Positions 34,172-44,124 of a DNA stretch of 64,000 bases are shown here, piece by piece (positions within the stretch are counted from its first letter, which is position 1; every line of letters starts with the position of its first letter). The notes beneath the pieces were generated by a model. The model worked only from the letters and a program-made list of their open reading frames with translations. It did no database searches and had not been told where the DNA came from. Origin of the DNA: Rhabdophis nuchalis (taxonomy: Eukaryota > Chordata > Lepidosauria > Squamata > Natricidae). Made by a program: the position numbers and the translations under genes. Where the stretch lies: assembly GCA_039707465.1 (NCBI GenBank), contig CM077648.1, positions 71,195,619-71,259,618 on the forward strand. Reading direction: 5' to 3'.

Positions 34172-35342
34172 GTATGTATAAAAGAAACAGACATTATGAT
34201 CTCCAGAACTTTAAAATATATTGCTCACTAAGCTTTTGTTAGCGACTGCTAACATCATCAGAGTGTAAAAGCCATTGAAAAGATACCTGCCTTTATACAA
34301 TGTTAATCAATTTGGCCACTGCACACATGATAGGCCCATCCACCCGCCTGCCACCTGTAATTAGCTTTGTTGTTTCTACATCAGGCATGTTAATCGATGC
34401 TCCTATTCCTTCCTCCCTTATCAAACACAGCTTAGTTCCTCCCCAGGAAATAACACTGAGCTGTCTGATGTTGATTTAACAGCATTCTCTCTCGCTTCCT
34501 CCCACATCTCCTCCCTCTTCTTCGGTCTCACAGGCACATCTGATATATTAACCAGCTTCATTGGTTGTTTTGCCTGTGATCTTGTAATTGGCCTGGCTCA
34601 TTCCTCATTGTTCACAATTTCTGCCTCTTGAAAGTTGAATGTATGATTGTGCTCTTTTATGTGTGTCCAGATCTGAGAGCGCTGTTCTTTGTGCCAGACA
34701 GCCAGTTCATGTTCATGCACTCTGGTCTGTAGCCGCTTAGCTGTTTCCCCTACATAGTTACTTGCTTGCACAATTGTTGCAGTTAATGCGGCAAACCACT
34801 TAGGATGCCTCCTTTTTGGGTAATGCTCCTTTTGGGTGCATCACTCTCATTCTCAGTGTTTGATCCGGTTTATTCGCCACCTTGACCCTGTGTGTTGAGA
34901 GGATGCATGCAGCAGTTTTGGATACCCCCCGTATATATGGGAGCACCCTCCACATGGATGTTCCATTTGCACCCTCAATGGGCTGTTGAGCCCTGGGTGT
35001 GATGCACCATCAAATAAAGTCCATGGAATAGCCATTGAGCATGCAGATCTGATAAAGATGTGTCCACTCCTTTGCTTTGCCCATTTGTGTGCCTATCCTA
35101 TTGAACAATGCCCAGATGCAGCTAATTTTATATGCAGTGAGGTGATTGCTCTCGTTGTGTAAATGCGGTCTTTGTTCGTGATTTTTCGGTACACACCTGT
35201 GTCAGGGCTCCCATCAGAATTGCTGCTGAGTAGCACAACACACACACACCTTTGGACATGCAGATATGCGCTACGAAGACAAAGCCAGCCCAGGTCGAAT
35301 GCCAAGGAGCCCGGAAGAATGACCTAAATCTGTAATAGATAT
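34172..35342 (-). mobile_element. Penelope-like element, minus-strand arm
   Basis: 3' terminal region at 34,172-34,420 recurs inverted at 52,757-52,985. The coding part ends the reverse transcriptase and carries a GIY-YIG endonuclease. 5'-truncated near 35,340, where the inverted plus-strand arm begins at once. Penelope-like elements are known for inverted or partly tandem copies with terminal repeats. Confidence 0.82.
34605..35305 (-). pseudogene. Penelope-like reverse transcriptase C-terminus and GIY-YIG endonuclease
   Basis: From high to low coordinates: SDGSPDTGVYRKITNKDRIY (35,220-35,160), the conserved segment after the reverse transcriptase core; PYIRGVSKTAACIL (about 34,930) and KPDQTLR, the connector; then VVCRINCNNCASNYVGET and AKRLQTRVHEHELAVWHKEQ (34,800-34,690), where CxxC followed by NYVGET matches the GIY-YIG domain (the first motif reads NYVG). 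It ends with IWTHIKEHNHTFNFQEAEIV. Several frames are needed, so the gene is broken. The catalytic YADD region is missing by truncation. Confidence 0.82.
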
Positions 35343-35420
35343 GAACAAGGAGAAACGAGCCAGGCCAGTTACAAGATCACAGGCAAAACAACAGATGAAG
35401 CTGGTTAATATATCAGATAC
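35343..35420 (+). mobile_element. Penelope-like element, plus-strand arm, segment 1
   Basis: GAGCCAGGCCAGTTACAAG to ATATATCAGAT is the inverted copy of about 34,535-34,605. The arm resumes at 49,815 (GTGCCTGCGAGCCAGAAGAAG), equivalent to about 34,505-34,545, so all sequence between is later insertion (L2-f and its contents). Confidence 0.78.
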
Positions 35421-35760
35421 ATCTAAGCGGAAGCTGAGGGGGTTTTTAGCGAAATTTTTAACTTATGTTTTAAGGGGTCCCAGGGAGGGGGAGTGTCGGA
35501 TTGGAACTGGGGTGGTGGGTGTGGGGAAGAACCCACTGGGGATTGTTTTTAGGCCAGCTAGGGGCCTTGGCGGGGAGGGTGCAGTGTCCAGAACTGGGGA
35601 CGGGGTGAAGGTCTGTCCAAAAGAGGGTTATTCCATCAGTACTGTGAGTGGGAGGGGCAGGTATGGCGGGAGCCGAGGGCCATAAAATGTGAGGGGAGGG
35701 CACACTCGCTCTCTTCGAGTGGTGGCGTGCTCTGGCCCTCACGGCTCCCCTTGCGGCCCA

Positions 35761-36159
35761 GGGGGTTTAGGATCTCAGGGCCTGGGTCTTCAGCTGATGC
35801 TATGTAATGCCAGGTTTGTGGTCAATAAAGCCCCCCTCATTCACAATCTAGTTTTGGAGGGGTGTGTGGACCTGGCGGGTATTACGGAGACCTGGTTGGG
35901 CCAAGAGGGGGAGGTGCCCCTTGTTGAAATGTGCCCACCGGGGTACCGTGCATTTCATCAGCCAAGAGCCCAGGGTTGGGGTGGGGAGGTGGCGGTTGTT
36001 ATAAAGGAGAGTCTTGATCCGAGGGAGACCACTGTGCCTCAGATAACCGGATGTGAGTCCCTCTGCGTGGGGTCGTGGGAGGCAGTTGGACCTGTTGATT
36101 GCATACCTGGCTCTCCGCTACGTATCAACGGCCCTACCTGAGCTTCTCAACGTGATAGC
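35761..36159 (+). pseudogene. L2-f endonuclease, N-terminal segment
   Basis: Encodes [40 protein letters not shown] and [11 protein letters not shown] in one frame; a frameshift near 36,065 moves [19 protein letters not shown] to another frame. It breaks at GTGATAGC, where L2-d enters; the next residues continue at 46,273 (EVAVDTPRLLVMGDFNLPS). Confidence 0.8.
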
Positions 36160-37132
36160 ACAGATAAACACACAGATAAGGCGCGAAAGATGGCGGCACG
36201 TCTTTGAGCTCGATGCGGACTGCGGGGGCCTTTTTGGCCAAAAAAGATCTAGCCTGGCCAAATTCCACCTACTGTCATCCCGCCGCCCCGCAGGGATCTT
36301 TATGGCCTCGGTGGTCCGCTAGAAAGCAGCAGGAGAGAGCGCGGAGTGCGGAGCCCCGGAGCGCGGCGGAGGAATCGTGGGAGGCTGAGATTCCGGGTCG
36401 CGCTGGGGGCTTGGGAGGTCGACATGTCTGGGATCGGAGACAGAGATGCTGGGGCGATGCGAGCCCGAAACATCGGAGGCCCGATGGGGGTCAGGAATGC
36501 CTGCAGCCGAACACGGCTCGACGCTAGACGCTGGAAGCTCAAACCGGCTAGAAAAAGAGTCGCAAAACACTACCGAGAGGCTAAAACACCGAAGGCCACA
36601 ATGGAAGGTCTCGAGGCCAGAGACGTTAACATTCAAACTGGCAAGTACAAAGATCCCGGAGGCCCTTGGATGACCTGGTCTGTGGACTATATCATTTAGG
36701 GCATCGAGGCGAAGGGAAGTAGGATGGGAGAGGCATGAGAAGTCAATTAATTGGGAGAGAGCTTCCTAGGCCACCAGGCTTTAACTCTTAACTTCATACA
36801 GATCTAAGTTTCCCAGCCTTGTTGTATCATTGACTGTGTGATATTTTTTCCACATATACCATCTGATAGACAACTCACCAACGTGGAAAAGGACATACCA
36901 TCTACCAGGATAATTATCTCTCCCTACTTGTGACTTTTAACTTTTTGTACCTCCATTCTCCACCGCCCCCTACCCATCCTTATCCCATCCCCTTCCTCTC
37001 TTTTATCCTAAATGTCATCATTTAACATCATTACCCATGACATATGTATAGCTATATCTATATTTATATTTCAGCTGAAAACATCTATTTATATATCCTA
37101 TATTCTATGCATGCCTTGCTAAAAAAAAAAAA
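36160..37132 (+). other. CpG-rich 5' module of L2-d, with A12 run at its end
   Basis: Starts AAGATGGCGGC (36,187-36,197), a good YY1-type site, then CpG-rich DNA to about 36,700, then A/T-rich DNA to an A12 run at 37,121-37,132. It is unlike the 5' region of L2-1 or L2-g. It may be a distinct 5' UTR or a separate polyadenylated retroposon. Plus and minus ORFs here lack family resemblance. Confidence 0.4.
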
Positions 37133-37202
37133 TCTAACAGTGGTCATATGGCCCCGCAAATGACCATTCTCCGCAATATACTCGAGGGCAGACCTCATCT
37201 CG

Positions 37203-37227
37203 CTGCGAGAGTCCTCCCCTCTCGCAG
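37203..37227 (+). promoter_or_regulatory. Conserved 5'-UTR hairpin of L2 (copy L2-d)
   Basis: CTGCGAGAG and CTCTCGCAG flank a short C/T loop, as in L2-1 and L2-g. Confidence 0.7.
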
Positions 37228-37437
37228 GGCTGGCCCTCCACTCTATCGAGGGCCCACTTCAAGGAAGGACTGATCAGTCACGAGAAGTGGACGAAACGTA
37301 GATTGAGGGTTTTTTTTAACAAATCATTTAATTCGGCTTTTAGGGGGTACCAGGGAGGAGGGAGGGATTAGGCAATCTATGACTGGGAGTATGGCAGGCC
37401 GGCTGGCGGAGACAGGAAGGAGACAGGTGGGTCCAAT

Positions 37438-37790
37438 ATGGGTGGGGGAACACGGGTTGATTCAACAGAGGGTTTTTTAATCAGAACGATCGTGGGGAGG
37501 GGGAGGGACGATGGGAGACAGAAACATCACCACTGGATGGAGGCGCGCGGCCACTGGCTAAAGGCGGTAGCGTCCCCCAACCATATGTTCTCCCCCCGTG
37601 ATCTAGGCAATCAAGGCACACAGAGCCGGGGCCCTAGGCTGATGCTATGTAACGCCAGGTCCGTGGTCAACAAAGCCCCTCTCATTAATGACCTTGTGTC
37701 AGAGGGGGAGCCGGATCTGGTGGGGATTACGGAGACCTGGTTGGGCCACGAGGGGGGGTTACCTCTCGTGGAAATGTGCCCACCAGGTTA
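37438..37790 (+). pseudogene. L2-d ORF start, endonuclease N-terminus
   Basis: Open frame encoding [20 protein letters not shown] and [20 protein letters not shown], broken at CCCACCAGGTTA (37,779-37,790), which is repeated at 44,113-44,124 where the endonuclease continues. Confidence 0.85.
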
Positions 37791-38014
37791 TATTATATTT
37801 ATATTATATATTTATTTTTATTATATTTATTCCATTTATATCCCGCCCTTCTCTGAACGGACCCAGGGCGGCGCACAGGAAAGTTAAAACAATATACAAC
37901 AATACAAAAATACCAAAATACAAAAATTTAAAAATCTATTAAATATGGAATCCTGCGCTAAAACCAATTAAAACCCCCCTTTTAAAAACTATCTATACTA
38001 GTCCACAGTGGAGG

Positions 38015-39396
38015 CTATGAAAGGCCGGCTTGATGAAATAAATGTGTTTTCAAACACTGGCGGAAGAGGCGGAGGTCTGTGATGGTACGAAGTTCAGGGG
38101 GTAGGTCGTTCCACAGGGCAGGGCCCGCCACAGAGAAGGCCCTTCCCCTGGGTGTCGCCAGTCGGCATTGTCCGGCCGACAGCACCCTGAGAAGGCCCTC
38201 TCTGTGGGAGCGTATCGGTCTGAGGGATGTATGGGGCAGGAGACGGTCTCGCATGTAACTAGGTCCCGAGCCATGGAGCGCTTTGAAGATGGTCATCAAA
38301 ACCTTGAAGCGCACCCAAAAGACCACAGGAAGCCAGTGCAGCTCGCGCAGGATCGGTGTTATATGGGAGCATCTAGAAGCTCCCGTAATCACCTGCGCGG
38401 CTGCATTCTGCACTAACTGTAGCTTTCGAGTGCACCTCAAGGGAAGCCCCATGTAGAGAGCATTACAGTAGTCGAGCCGGGATGTCAGGAGGGCCTGAGT
38501 GATTGTGTGAAGGGCAGCCCGGTCCAGTAAGGGGCGCAATTGGCGCATCAGGCAAACCTGATGAAATGCCCCCCTGGCCACGGCCGCCACATGGTCTTCC
38601 ATGGACAGCCGGGAATCCAGGAGGACACCCAAATTGCGCGCCCTTTCCACGGGGGCCGGTGTTTTGCCCCCAATGGCCAGAGTTGGAGTAATCTGGCTGA
38701 ACCGGGGTGCCGGAAACCACAGCCACTCAGTCTTGGACGGGTTGAGCTTGAGTTTGTTACTGCCCATCCAGATCCGTACGGCTTCCAAGCACCGGGACAT
38801 CACCTCAACGGCATCGTTGGGGTGGTCTGGGGTGGATATGTACAACTGAGTATCATCAGCGTACAGATGATATCCCACCCCAAAACCATGGATGATCTCA
38901 CCCAGCGGCTTCATATATGTGTTGAATAGGAGGGGCGAGAGGACCGACCCCTGAGGGACCCCGCAAACGAGAGGCCTTGAGGCCGACCTCTGCCCCCCTG
39001 CCAACACATATTGCGACCGACCAGAGAGGTAGGACGAGAACCACCGCAAAATGGTGCCTCCCAGCCCCAACCCCCCCCAATCGGTGCAATAGGATACCAT
39101 GGTCGATGGTATCAAAAGCCGCTGAGAGGTCTAACAGGACTAGGATAGAGGAATATCCTCTATCCCACGCCCTCCAGAGATCATCAACCAACGCGACCAA
39201 TGCCATCTCGGTGCTGTGACCGGGTCGGAAGCCGGACTGGCGCGGGTCTAGATAATCAATTTCCTCCAGGTGTCGCGGAAACTGTTGGGCCACCACACTC
39301 TCAACAACCTTCGCTAACAAGTGAAGGTTGGAGACAGGACGAAAGTTCTCTAATAATGCTGGATCCAGGGACGGCTTTTTGAGGAGGGGCCTTACT
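38015..39396 (-). pseudogene. L2-ac reverse transcriptase and C-terminus
   Basis: Encodes [61 protein letters not shown] and the C-terminal LRLFRQCLKTHLFHQAGLS. One frameshift near 39,075 in a run of eight C. The upstream half of the ORF lies at 42,741-44,112. Confidence 0.85.
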
Positions 39397-41870
39397 ACCG
39401 CCTTATTTTTATTTTTATTTTTATTACATTTATATCCCGCCCTTCTCCGCAAAGGACCCAGGGCGGCGCACAGGAGATTTAAAAAACATACAAAAATAGA
39501 ACATAAATAATTTAAAATATATATTAAATCCCAAACCTGTGCTAAAACCAATTATTAATTAAAACCCAATTTAAAACTTTTCTACAGTCCCCATGGGAGG
39601 TTAGGCTAGGCCGGCTTGATGAAAAAAGTATGTCTTTAGACATTGGCGGAAGAGGCGGAGGTCGGTGATGGTCCGGAGTTCAGGGGGTAGGTCGTTCCAA
39701 AGGGCAGGGCCCGCCACAGAGAAGGCTCTTCCCCTGGGTGTCACCAGTCGGCATTGTCCGGCCGACGGCACCCTGAGAAGGCCCTCTCTGTGGGAGCGTA
39801 TCGGTCTAAGGGATGTATGGGGCACGAGACGGTCTCGCATATAACTAGGCCCCGAGCCATGGAGCGCTTTAAAGATGGTCGTCAAGACCTTGAAGCGCAC
39901 CCGAAAGACCACAGGAAGCCAATGCAGCTCGCGCAGGATTGGTGTTATATGGGAGCTTCTGGTAGCTCCCGTAATTACCCGCGCGGCTGCGTTTTGGACT
40001 AGCTGTAGCTTTCGAGTGCACCTCAAGGGAAGCCCCATGTAGAGAGCATTACAGTAGTCGAGACGGGACGTCACAAGAGCTTGAGTGACTGTGCGAAGGG
40101 CAGCCCGGTCCAGTAAGGGGAGCAATTGGCGCATCAGGTGTACCTGATGAAACGCCCCCCTGGCCACGGCTGCCACATGGTCCTCCAAGGACAGCCGGGA
40201 ATCCAGGAGGACACCCAAATTGCGCGTCCTCTCCACTGGGGCCAATGTTTCGCCCCCAATGGCCAGAGTTGGAGTAATCTGGCTGAACCGGGGTGCCGGA
40301 AACCACAGCCACTCAGTCTTGGCAGGGTTGAGCTTGAGTTTGTTACCACCCATCCAGATCCGTACGGCCTCCAAACACCGGGACAGCACTTCGACGGCAT
40401 CGTTGGGGTGGTCTGGGGTGGATATGTACAACTGAGTGTCATCAGCGTACAGATGGTACTCCACCCCAAAACCACGGATGATCTCACCCAGCGGCTTCAT
40501 ATATGTGTTGAAAAGGAGGGGCGAGAGGACCGACCCCTGAGGGACCCCACATAGGAGGGGCCTCGAGGTCGACCTCTGCCCTCCCGTCAACACATATTGC
40601 GACCGACCAGAGAGGTAAGATGAGAACCACCGCAGAACGGTGCCTCCCAGCCCCAACCCCCCCAGTCGGTGCAATAGGATACCATGGTCAATGGTATTGA
40701 AAGCCGCTGAGAGGTCTAACAGGACTAGGATAGAGGAATAACCTCTATCCCGCGCCCTCCAGAGATCATCAACCAACGCGACCAATGCCGTCTCGGTACT
40801 GTGACCGGGTCGGAAGCCGGACTGGCGCGGGTCTAGATAATAAACTTCCTCCAGGTGTCGCGGAAACTGTTGGGCTACCACACTCTCAACAACCTTCACC
40901 AGAAAGTGAAGGTTGGAGACCGGACGATAGTTCTCTAATAAAGCTGGGTCCAGGGACGGCTTCTTGAGGAGGGGCCTCACCACCGCTTCTTTCAAGACGG
41001 AAGGTAAGGACCCCTCACTCAAAGATGCGTTGACAATGCCCTGGAGCCAGCCTCGTGTTGTCTCCCAGGATGCCAGTACAAGCCAGGAGGGACACGGGTC
41101 CAATAAACATGTGGTCGCCCTAAGTTTCCTTGACAACCTGTCCATATCCTCGGTGGTAACAAAGTCAAACTCCTCCCAAGATGGAACCTCAAGACTAGTC
41201 TCGGACAGTCCCACAGGACCACCGTCGATGGAGGGTAGCTCATTCCGAATCCGAGTGATTTTCTCCTGCAGATAAATCCCAAATTCCTCTGCTCGCCCTT
41301 GTAGAGGGGCTTCCCGCGGCCTCTGGTGAAGGAGGGAGCAGGTCACCCCAAACAGGGCGGCAGGGCGGTTATCTGCGGATGCAATTAGGGTGGCACAATA
41401 CTCACGTTTGGCCACCTTTATCGCCACTAAGTAAGCCCTAATATGGGTTCTCACTAGTGTTCGGTCGGCTTCGGAGCGAGAGGATCTCCATCTGCTCTCT
41501 AGGCGTCTCTTGTGGTGTTTCATCCCCCGGAGCTCCTCAGTAAACCAAGGAGCCTGGGTGATTCGTCGCCGCAAGAGAGGCCGCAAGGGCGCGACTCGGT
41601 CCAAGGCCCCCGCGGCCGCACTTAACCATGCGGCCACTAGGTCCTCAGTCGAGTCGCGGGGCAGGGTCACAGGAATTGACCCAAGCTCCCTCTGGAACCT
41701 TTCCGGGTCCATTAGAAGCCTGGGGCGGAACCATATAGGAGTATCCGGTTCCGCCTCCCCGCGGTGAGGTGAAGCGATTGGAAAGTCCAGCCGGAGGAGA
41801 GCGTGATCTGTCCATGACAAGGGAGTGATGACTAAATCCCCTATTCCCAGATCACAACTCCACTGTCCCT
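39397..41870 (-). mobile_element. L2 LINE (L2-b), 5'-truncated, inserted in L2-ac
   Basis: 3' tail (TTATTTTT repeats then ATTACATTTATATCCCGCCC) at 39,397 and truncated 5' end at about 41,870 in the endonuclease C-terminus. The flanks TACCGCC and TACC suggest a short, imperfect target duplication. Innermost member of the nest. Confidence 0.85.
39601..41820 (-). CDS. L2-b: intact 739-codon linker, reverse transcriptase and C-terminal domain (endonuclease missing)
   Basis: Uninterrupted from a Met at the endonuclease C-terminus (MSWTDHALLRLDFPIAS; the TDH motif is the last endonuclease motif) through WFRPRLLMDPERFQRELGSI, TCLLDPCPSWLV, NYRPVSNLHF, LDLSAAFNTIDHG (motif A), [15 protein letters not shown] (motif B), YADDTQLY (motif C, about 40,435), LGVLLDSRLSLEDH and the C-terminal LDYCNALYMGLPL and LWNDLPPELRTITD blocks to a stop at 39,601. 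All reverse transcriptase catalytic motifs look intact. Because the element lost its endonuclease and promoter it is unlikely to move, and the Met is probably not a natural start. Intactness points to a recent insertion. Confidence 0.85.
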   Translation of the reverse strand: MSWTDHALLRLDFPIASPHRGEAEPDTPIWFRPRLLMDPERFQRELGSIPVTLPRDSTEDLVAAWLSAAAGALDRVAPLRPLLRRRITQAPWFTEELRGMKHHKRRLESRWRSSRSEADRTLVRTHIRAYLVAIKVAKREYCATLIASADNRPAALFGVTCSLLHQRPREAPLQGRAEEFGIYLQEKITRIRNELPSIDGGPVGLSETSLEVPSWEEFDFVTTEDMDRLSRKLRATTCLLDPCPSWLVLASWETTRGWLQGIVNASLSEGSLPSVLKEAVVRPLLKKPSLDPALLENYRPVSNLHFLVKVVESVVAQQFPRHLEEVYYLDPRQSGFRPGHSTETALVALVDDLWRARDRGYSSILVLLDLSAAFNTIDHGILLHRLGGLGLGGTVLRWFSSYLSGRSQYVLTGGQRSTSRPLLCGVPQGSVLSPLLFNTYMKPLGEIIRGFGVEYHLYADDTQLYISTPDHPNDAVEVLSRCLEAVRIWMGGNKLKLNPAKTEWLWFPAPRFSQITPTLAIGGETLAPVERTRNLGVLLDSRLSLEDHVAAVARGAFHQVHLMRQLLPLLDRAALRTVTQALVTSRLDYCNALYMGLPLRCTRKLQLVQNAAARVITGATRSSHITPILRELHWLPVVFRVRFKVLTTIFKALHGSGPSYMRDRLVPHTSLRPIRSHREGLLRVPSAGQCRLVTPRGRAFSVAGPALWNDLPPELRTITDLRLFRQCLKTYFFHQAGLA

Positions 41871-43060
41871 ACCTCTTTCAAGATGGCAGGGAAGGACCCC
41901 TCACTCAAAGATGCGTTGACAATGCCCTGGAGACAATGCCCTCGTGTCGTCTCCCAGGATGCCAGTACAAGCCAGGAGGGACACGGGTCCAATAAACACG
42001 TGGTAGCTCTAAGTCTCTTTGACAACCTGTCCATATCCTCGGTAGTAACAAAGTCAAACTCGTCCCAGAATGGTGTCTCAAGACCAACCTCGGACAATTC
42101 GACTGGACCACTCTCGATGGAGGGTAACTCATTCCGAATCCGAGTGATTTTCTCCTGCAGATAAATCCCAAATTCCTCTGCTCGCCCTTGTAGAGGGGCT
42201 TCCCGCGGCCTCTGGTGAAGGAGGGAGCAGGTCACCCCAAACAGGGCGGCAGGGCGGTTATCTGCGGATGCAATTAGGGTGGCACAATACTCACGTTTGG
42301 CCACCTTTATCGCCACTAAGTAAGCCCTAATATGGGTTCTCACTAGTGTTCGGTCGGCTTCGGAGCGAGAGGATCTCCATCTGCTCTCTAGGCGTCTCTT
42401 GTGGTGTTTCATCCCCCGGAGCTCCTCAGTAAACCAAGGAGCCTGGGTGATTCGTCGCCGCAAGAGAGGCCGCAAGGGCGCGACTCGGTCCAAGGCCCCC
42501 GCGGCCGCACTTAACCATGCGGCCACTAGGTCCTCAGTCGAGTCGCGGGGCAGGGTCACAGGAATTGACCCAAGCTCCCTCTGGAACCTTTCCGGGTCCA
42601 TTAGAAGCCTGGGGCGGAACCATATAGGAGTATCCGGTTCCGCCTCCCCGCGGTGAGGTGAAGCGATTGGAAAGTCCAGCCGGAGGAGAGCGTGATCTGT
42701 CCATGACAAGGGAGTGATGACTAAATCCCCTATTCCCAGATCACAACTCCACTGTCCCTACCTCTTTCAAGATGGCAGGGAAGGACCCCTCACTCAAAGA
42801 TGCGTTGACAATGCCCTGGAGACAATGCCCTCGTGTCGTCTCCCAGGATGCCAGTACAAGCCAGGAGGGACACGGGTCCAATAAACACGTGGTAGCTCTA
42901 AGTCTCTTTGACAACCTGTCCATATCCTCGGTAGTAACAAAGTCAAACTCGTCCCAGAATGGTGTCTCAAGACCAACCTCGGACAATTCGACTGGACCAC
43001 TCTCGATGGAGGGTAACTCATTCCGAATCCGAGTGATTTTCTCCTGCAGATAAATCCCAA
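41280..43060 (-). repeat. 889-bp tandem duplication across the L2-b / L2-ac junction
   Basis: Two copies of an 889-bp unit meet near 42,170. Landmarks repeat at exactly 889 bp: TTTCAAGATGGCAGGGAAGG near 41,877 and 42,766, and the GGTCTGTCC start region near 41,820 and 42,709. Each unit contains the 5' end of L2-b followed by the linker of L2-ac. The right part of unit 2 diverges from L2-b but equals L2-ac, which fixes the breakpoints to roughly 41,240-41,296, 42,126-42,185 and 43,015-43,074. Confidence 0.85.
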
Positions 43061-44112
43061 ATTCCTCTGCTCGTCCCTGCAGAGGGGCTTCCCGCGGCCT
43101 CTGGTGAAGGAGGGAGCGGGTCACCCCAAACAGGGCGGCAGGGCGGTTATCTGCGGATGCAATAACAGTGGCACAATACTCACATTTGGCCACTCTTATC
43201 GCCACTAAGTAAGTCCTAATATGGATTCTCACTAGTGTTCGGTCGGCTTCGGAGCAAGGGGATCTCCATCTGCTCTCTAAGCGTCTCTTGTGGTGTTTCA
43301 TCTCCCTCAGCTCCTCAGTAAACCAAGGAGCCTGGGTGACTCGTCGCCGCAGGAGAGGCCGCAAGGGCGCAACTCGGTCCAAGGCCCCCGTGGCCGCACT
43401 TAGCCATGCAGCCACCAGGTCCTCAGTCGAGTCACGGGGCAAGTCCGCAGGAATTGGCCCAAGCTCCCTCTGGAACCTTACTGGGTCCATCAGGAGCCTA
43501 AGGCGGAACCATATAGGAATATTCGGCTCCGCCTCCACGCGGCGAGGTGTGGCGATCGGAAAGTCCAGCCGAAGGAGAGCGTGATCTGTCCATGACAGGG
43601 GTGTGATGACTAAATCCCCTATTCCCAGATCACTACTCCACTGTCCCGAGACGAAGATTAAATCCAGGGTGTGTCCACCCTCGTGAGTAGGGCCTACAAC
43701 TACGTGGGTAAGGTCCATGGCTGCCATGGAAGCCATGAACTCCCGAGCTACTTCAGAGGTCTCGCCTGCTGACGGCAGATTGAAGTCCCCCATGACCAGA
43801 AGTCTGGGGGTCTCAACCGCCGCCTCGGCTATTACCTCTAGGAGCTCGGGCAGGGCTGTTGTTGCATAGCGAGGAGCCAGGTATACAACTAACACGCCCA
43901 TCTGCCTCCCTAGGCCCCATTTCACAAGGAGGGACTCACACCCGGTCGTCTGAGGGATCGTGGTCTCCTTCGGCTGAAGACCTTCCCTAATCATAATCGC
44001 CACCCCCCCACCCCTTCCCAGGGCCCTAGGCTGATGGAAGGCTCGGAAGCCTGGCGGGCACATTTCTACGAGGGGTAGACCCCCCTCGAGGCCCAACCAG
44101 GTTTCCGTAATA
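42741..44112 (-). pseudogene. L2-ac endonuclease and linker (open frame, separated from its reverse transcriptase)
   Basis: Continuous frame of about 460 codons with [52 protein letters not shown] and TDHALLRLDF (endonuclease), then WFRLRLLMDPVRFQRELGPI and the linker to ATTCLLDPCPSWLV. It ends in junction sequence (VGTVEL) created by the L2-b insertion and tandem duplication. A duplicate of part of this frame, mixed with L2-b sequence, lies at 41,852-42,709. Confidence 0.83.
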
Positions 44113-44124
44113 CCCACCAGGTTA

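Larger units (their letters stand above)
37791..44112 (-). mobile_element. L2 LINE (L2-ac), 5'-truncated, inserted in L2-d
   Basis: Flanked by a perfect 12-bp duplication CCCACCAGGTTA (37,779-37,790 and 44,113-44,124). Its 3' end with a TATT-type tail is at 37,791 and its truncated 5' end at 44,112, at the ITETW codons of the endonuclease. It is opened at 39,397 by L2-b; the left piece ends ACTACCGCC and the right piece resumes TACCTCTTTCAAG. Confidence 0.85.

Noticed and set aside
36300..36700. Overlapping ORFs in the CpG-rich block before L2-d
   Set aside because: Several frames open on both strands with Arg/Pro/Ser-rich content, no motif and no splice signals.
44113..44124. Head-to-head L2 promoter pair at 44.1 kb
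   Set aside because: It is the edge of an insertion (12-bp duplication matching 37,779-37,790), not two element starts facing each other.
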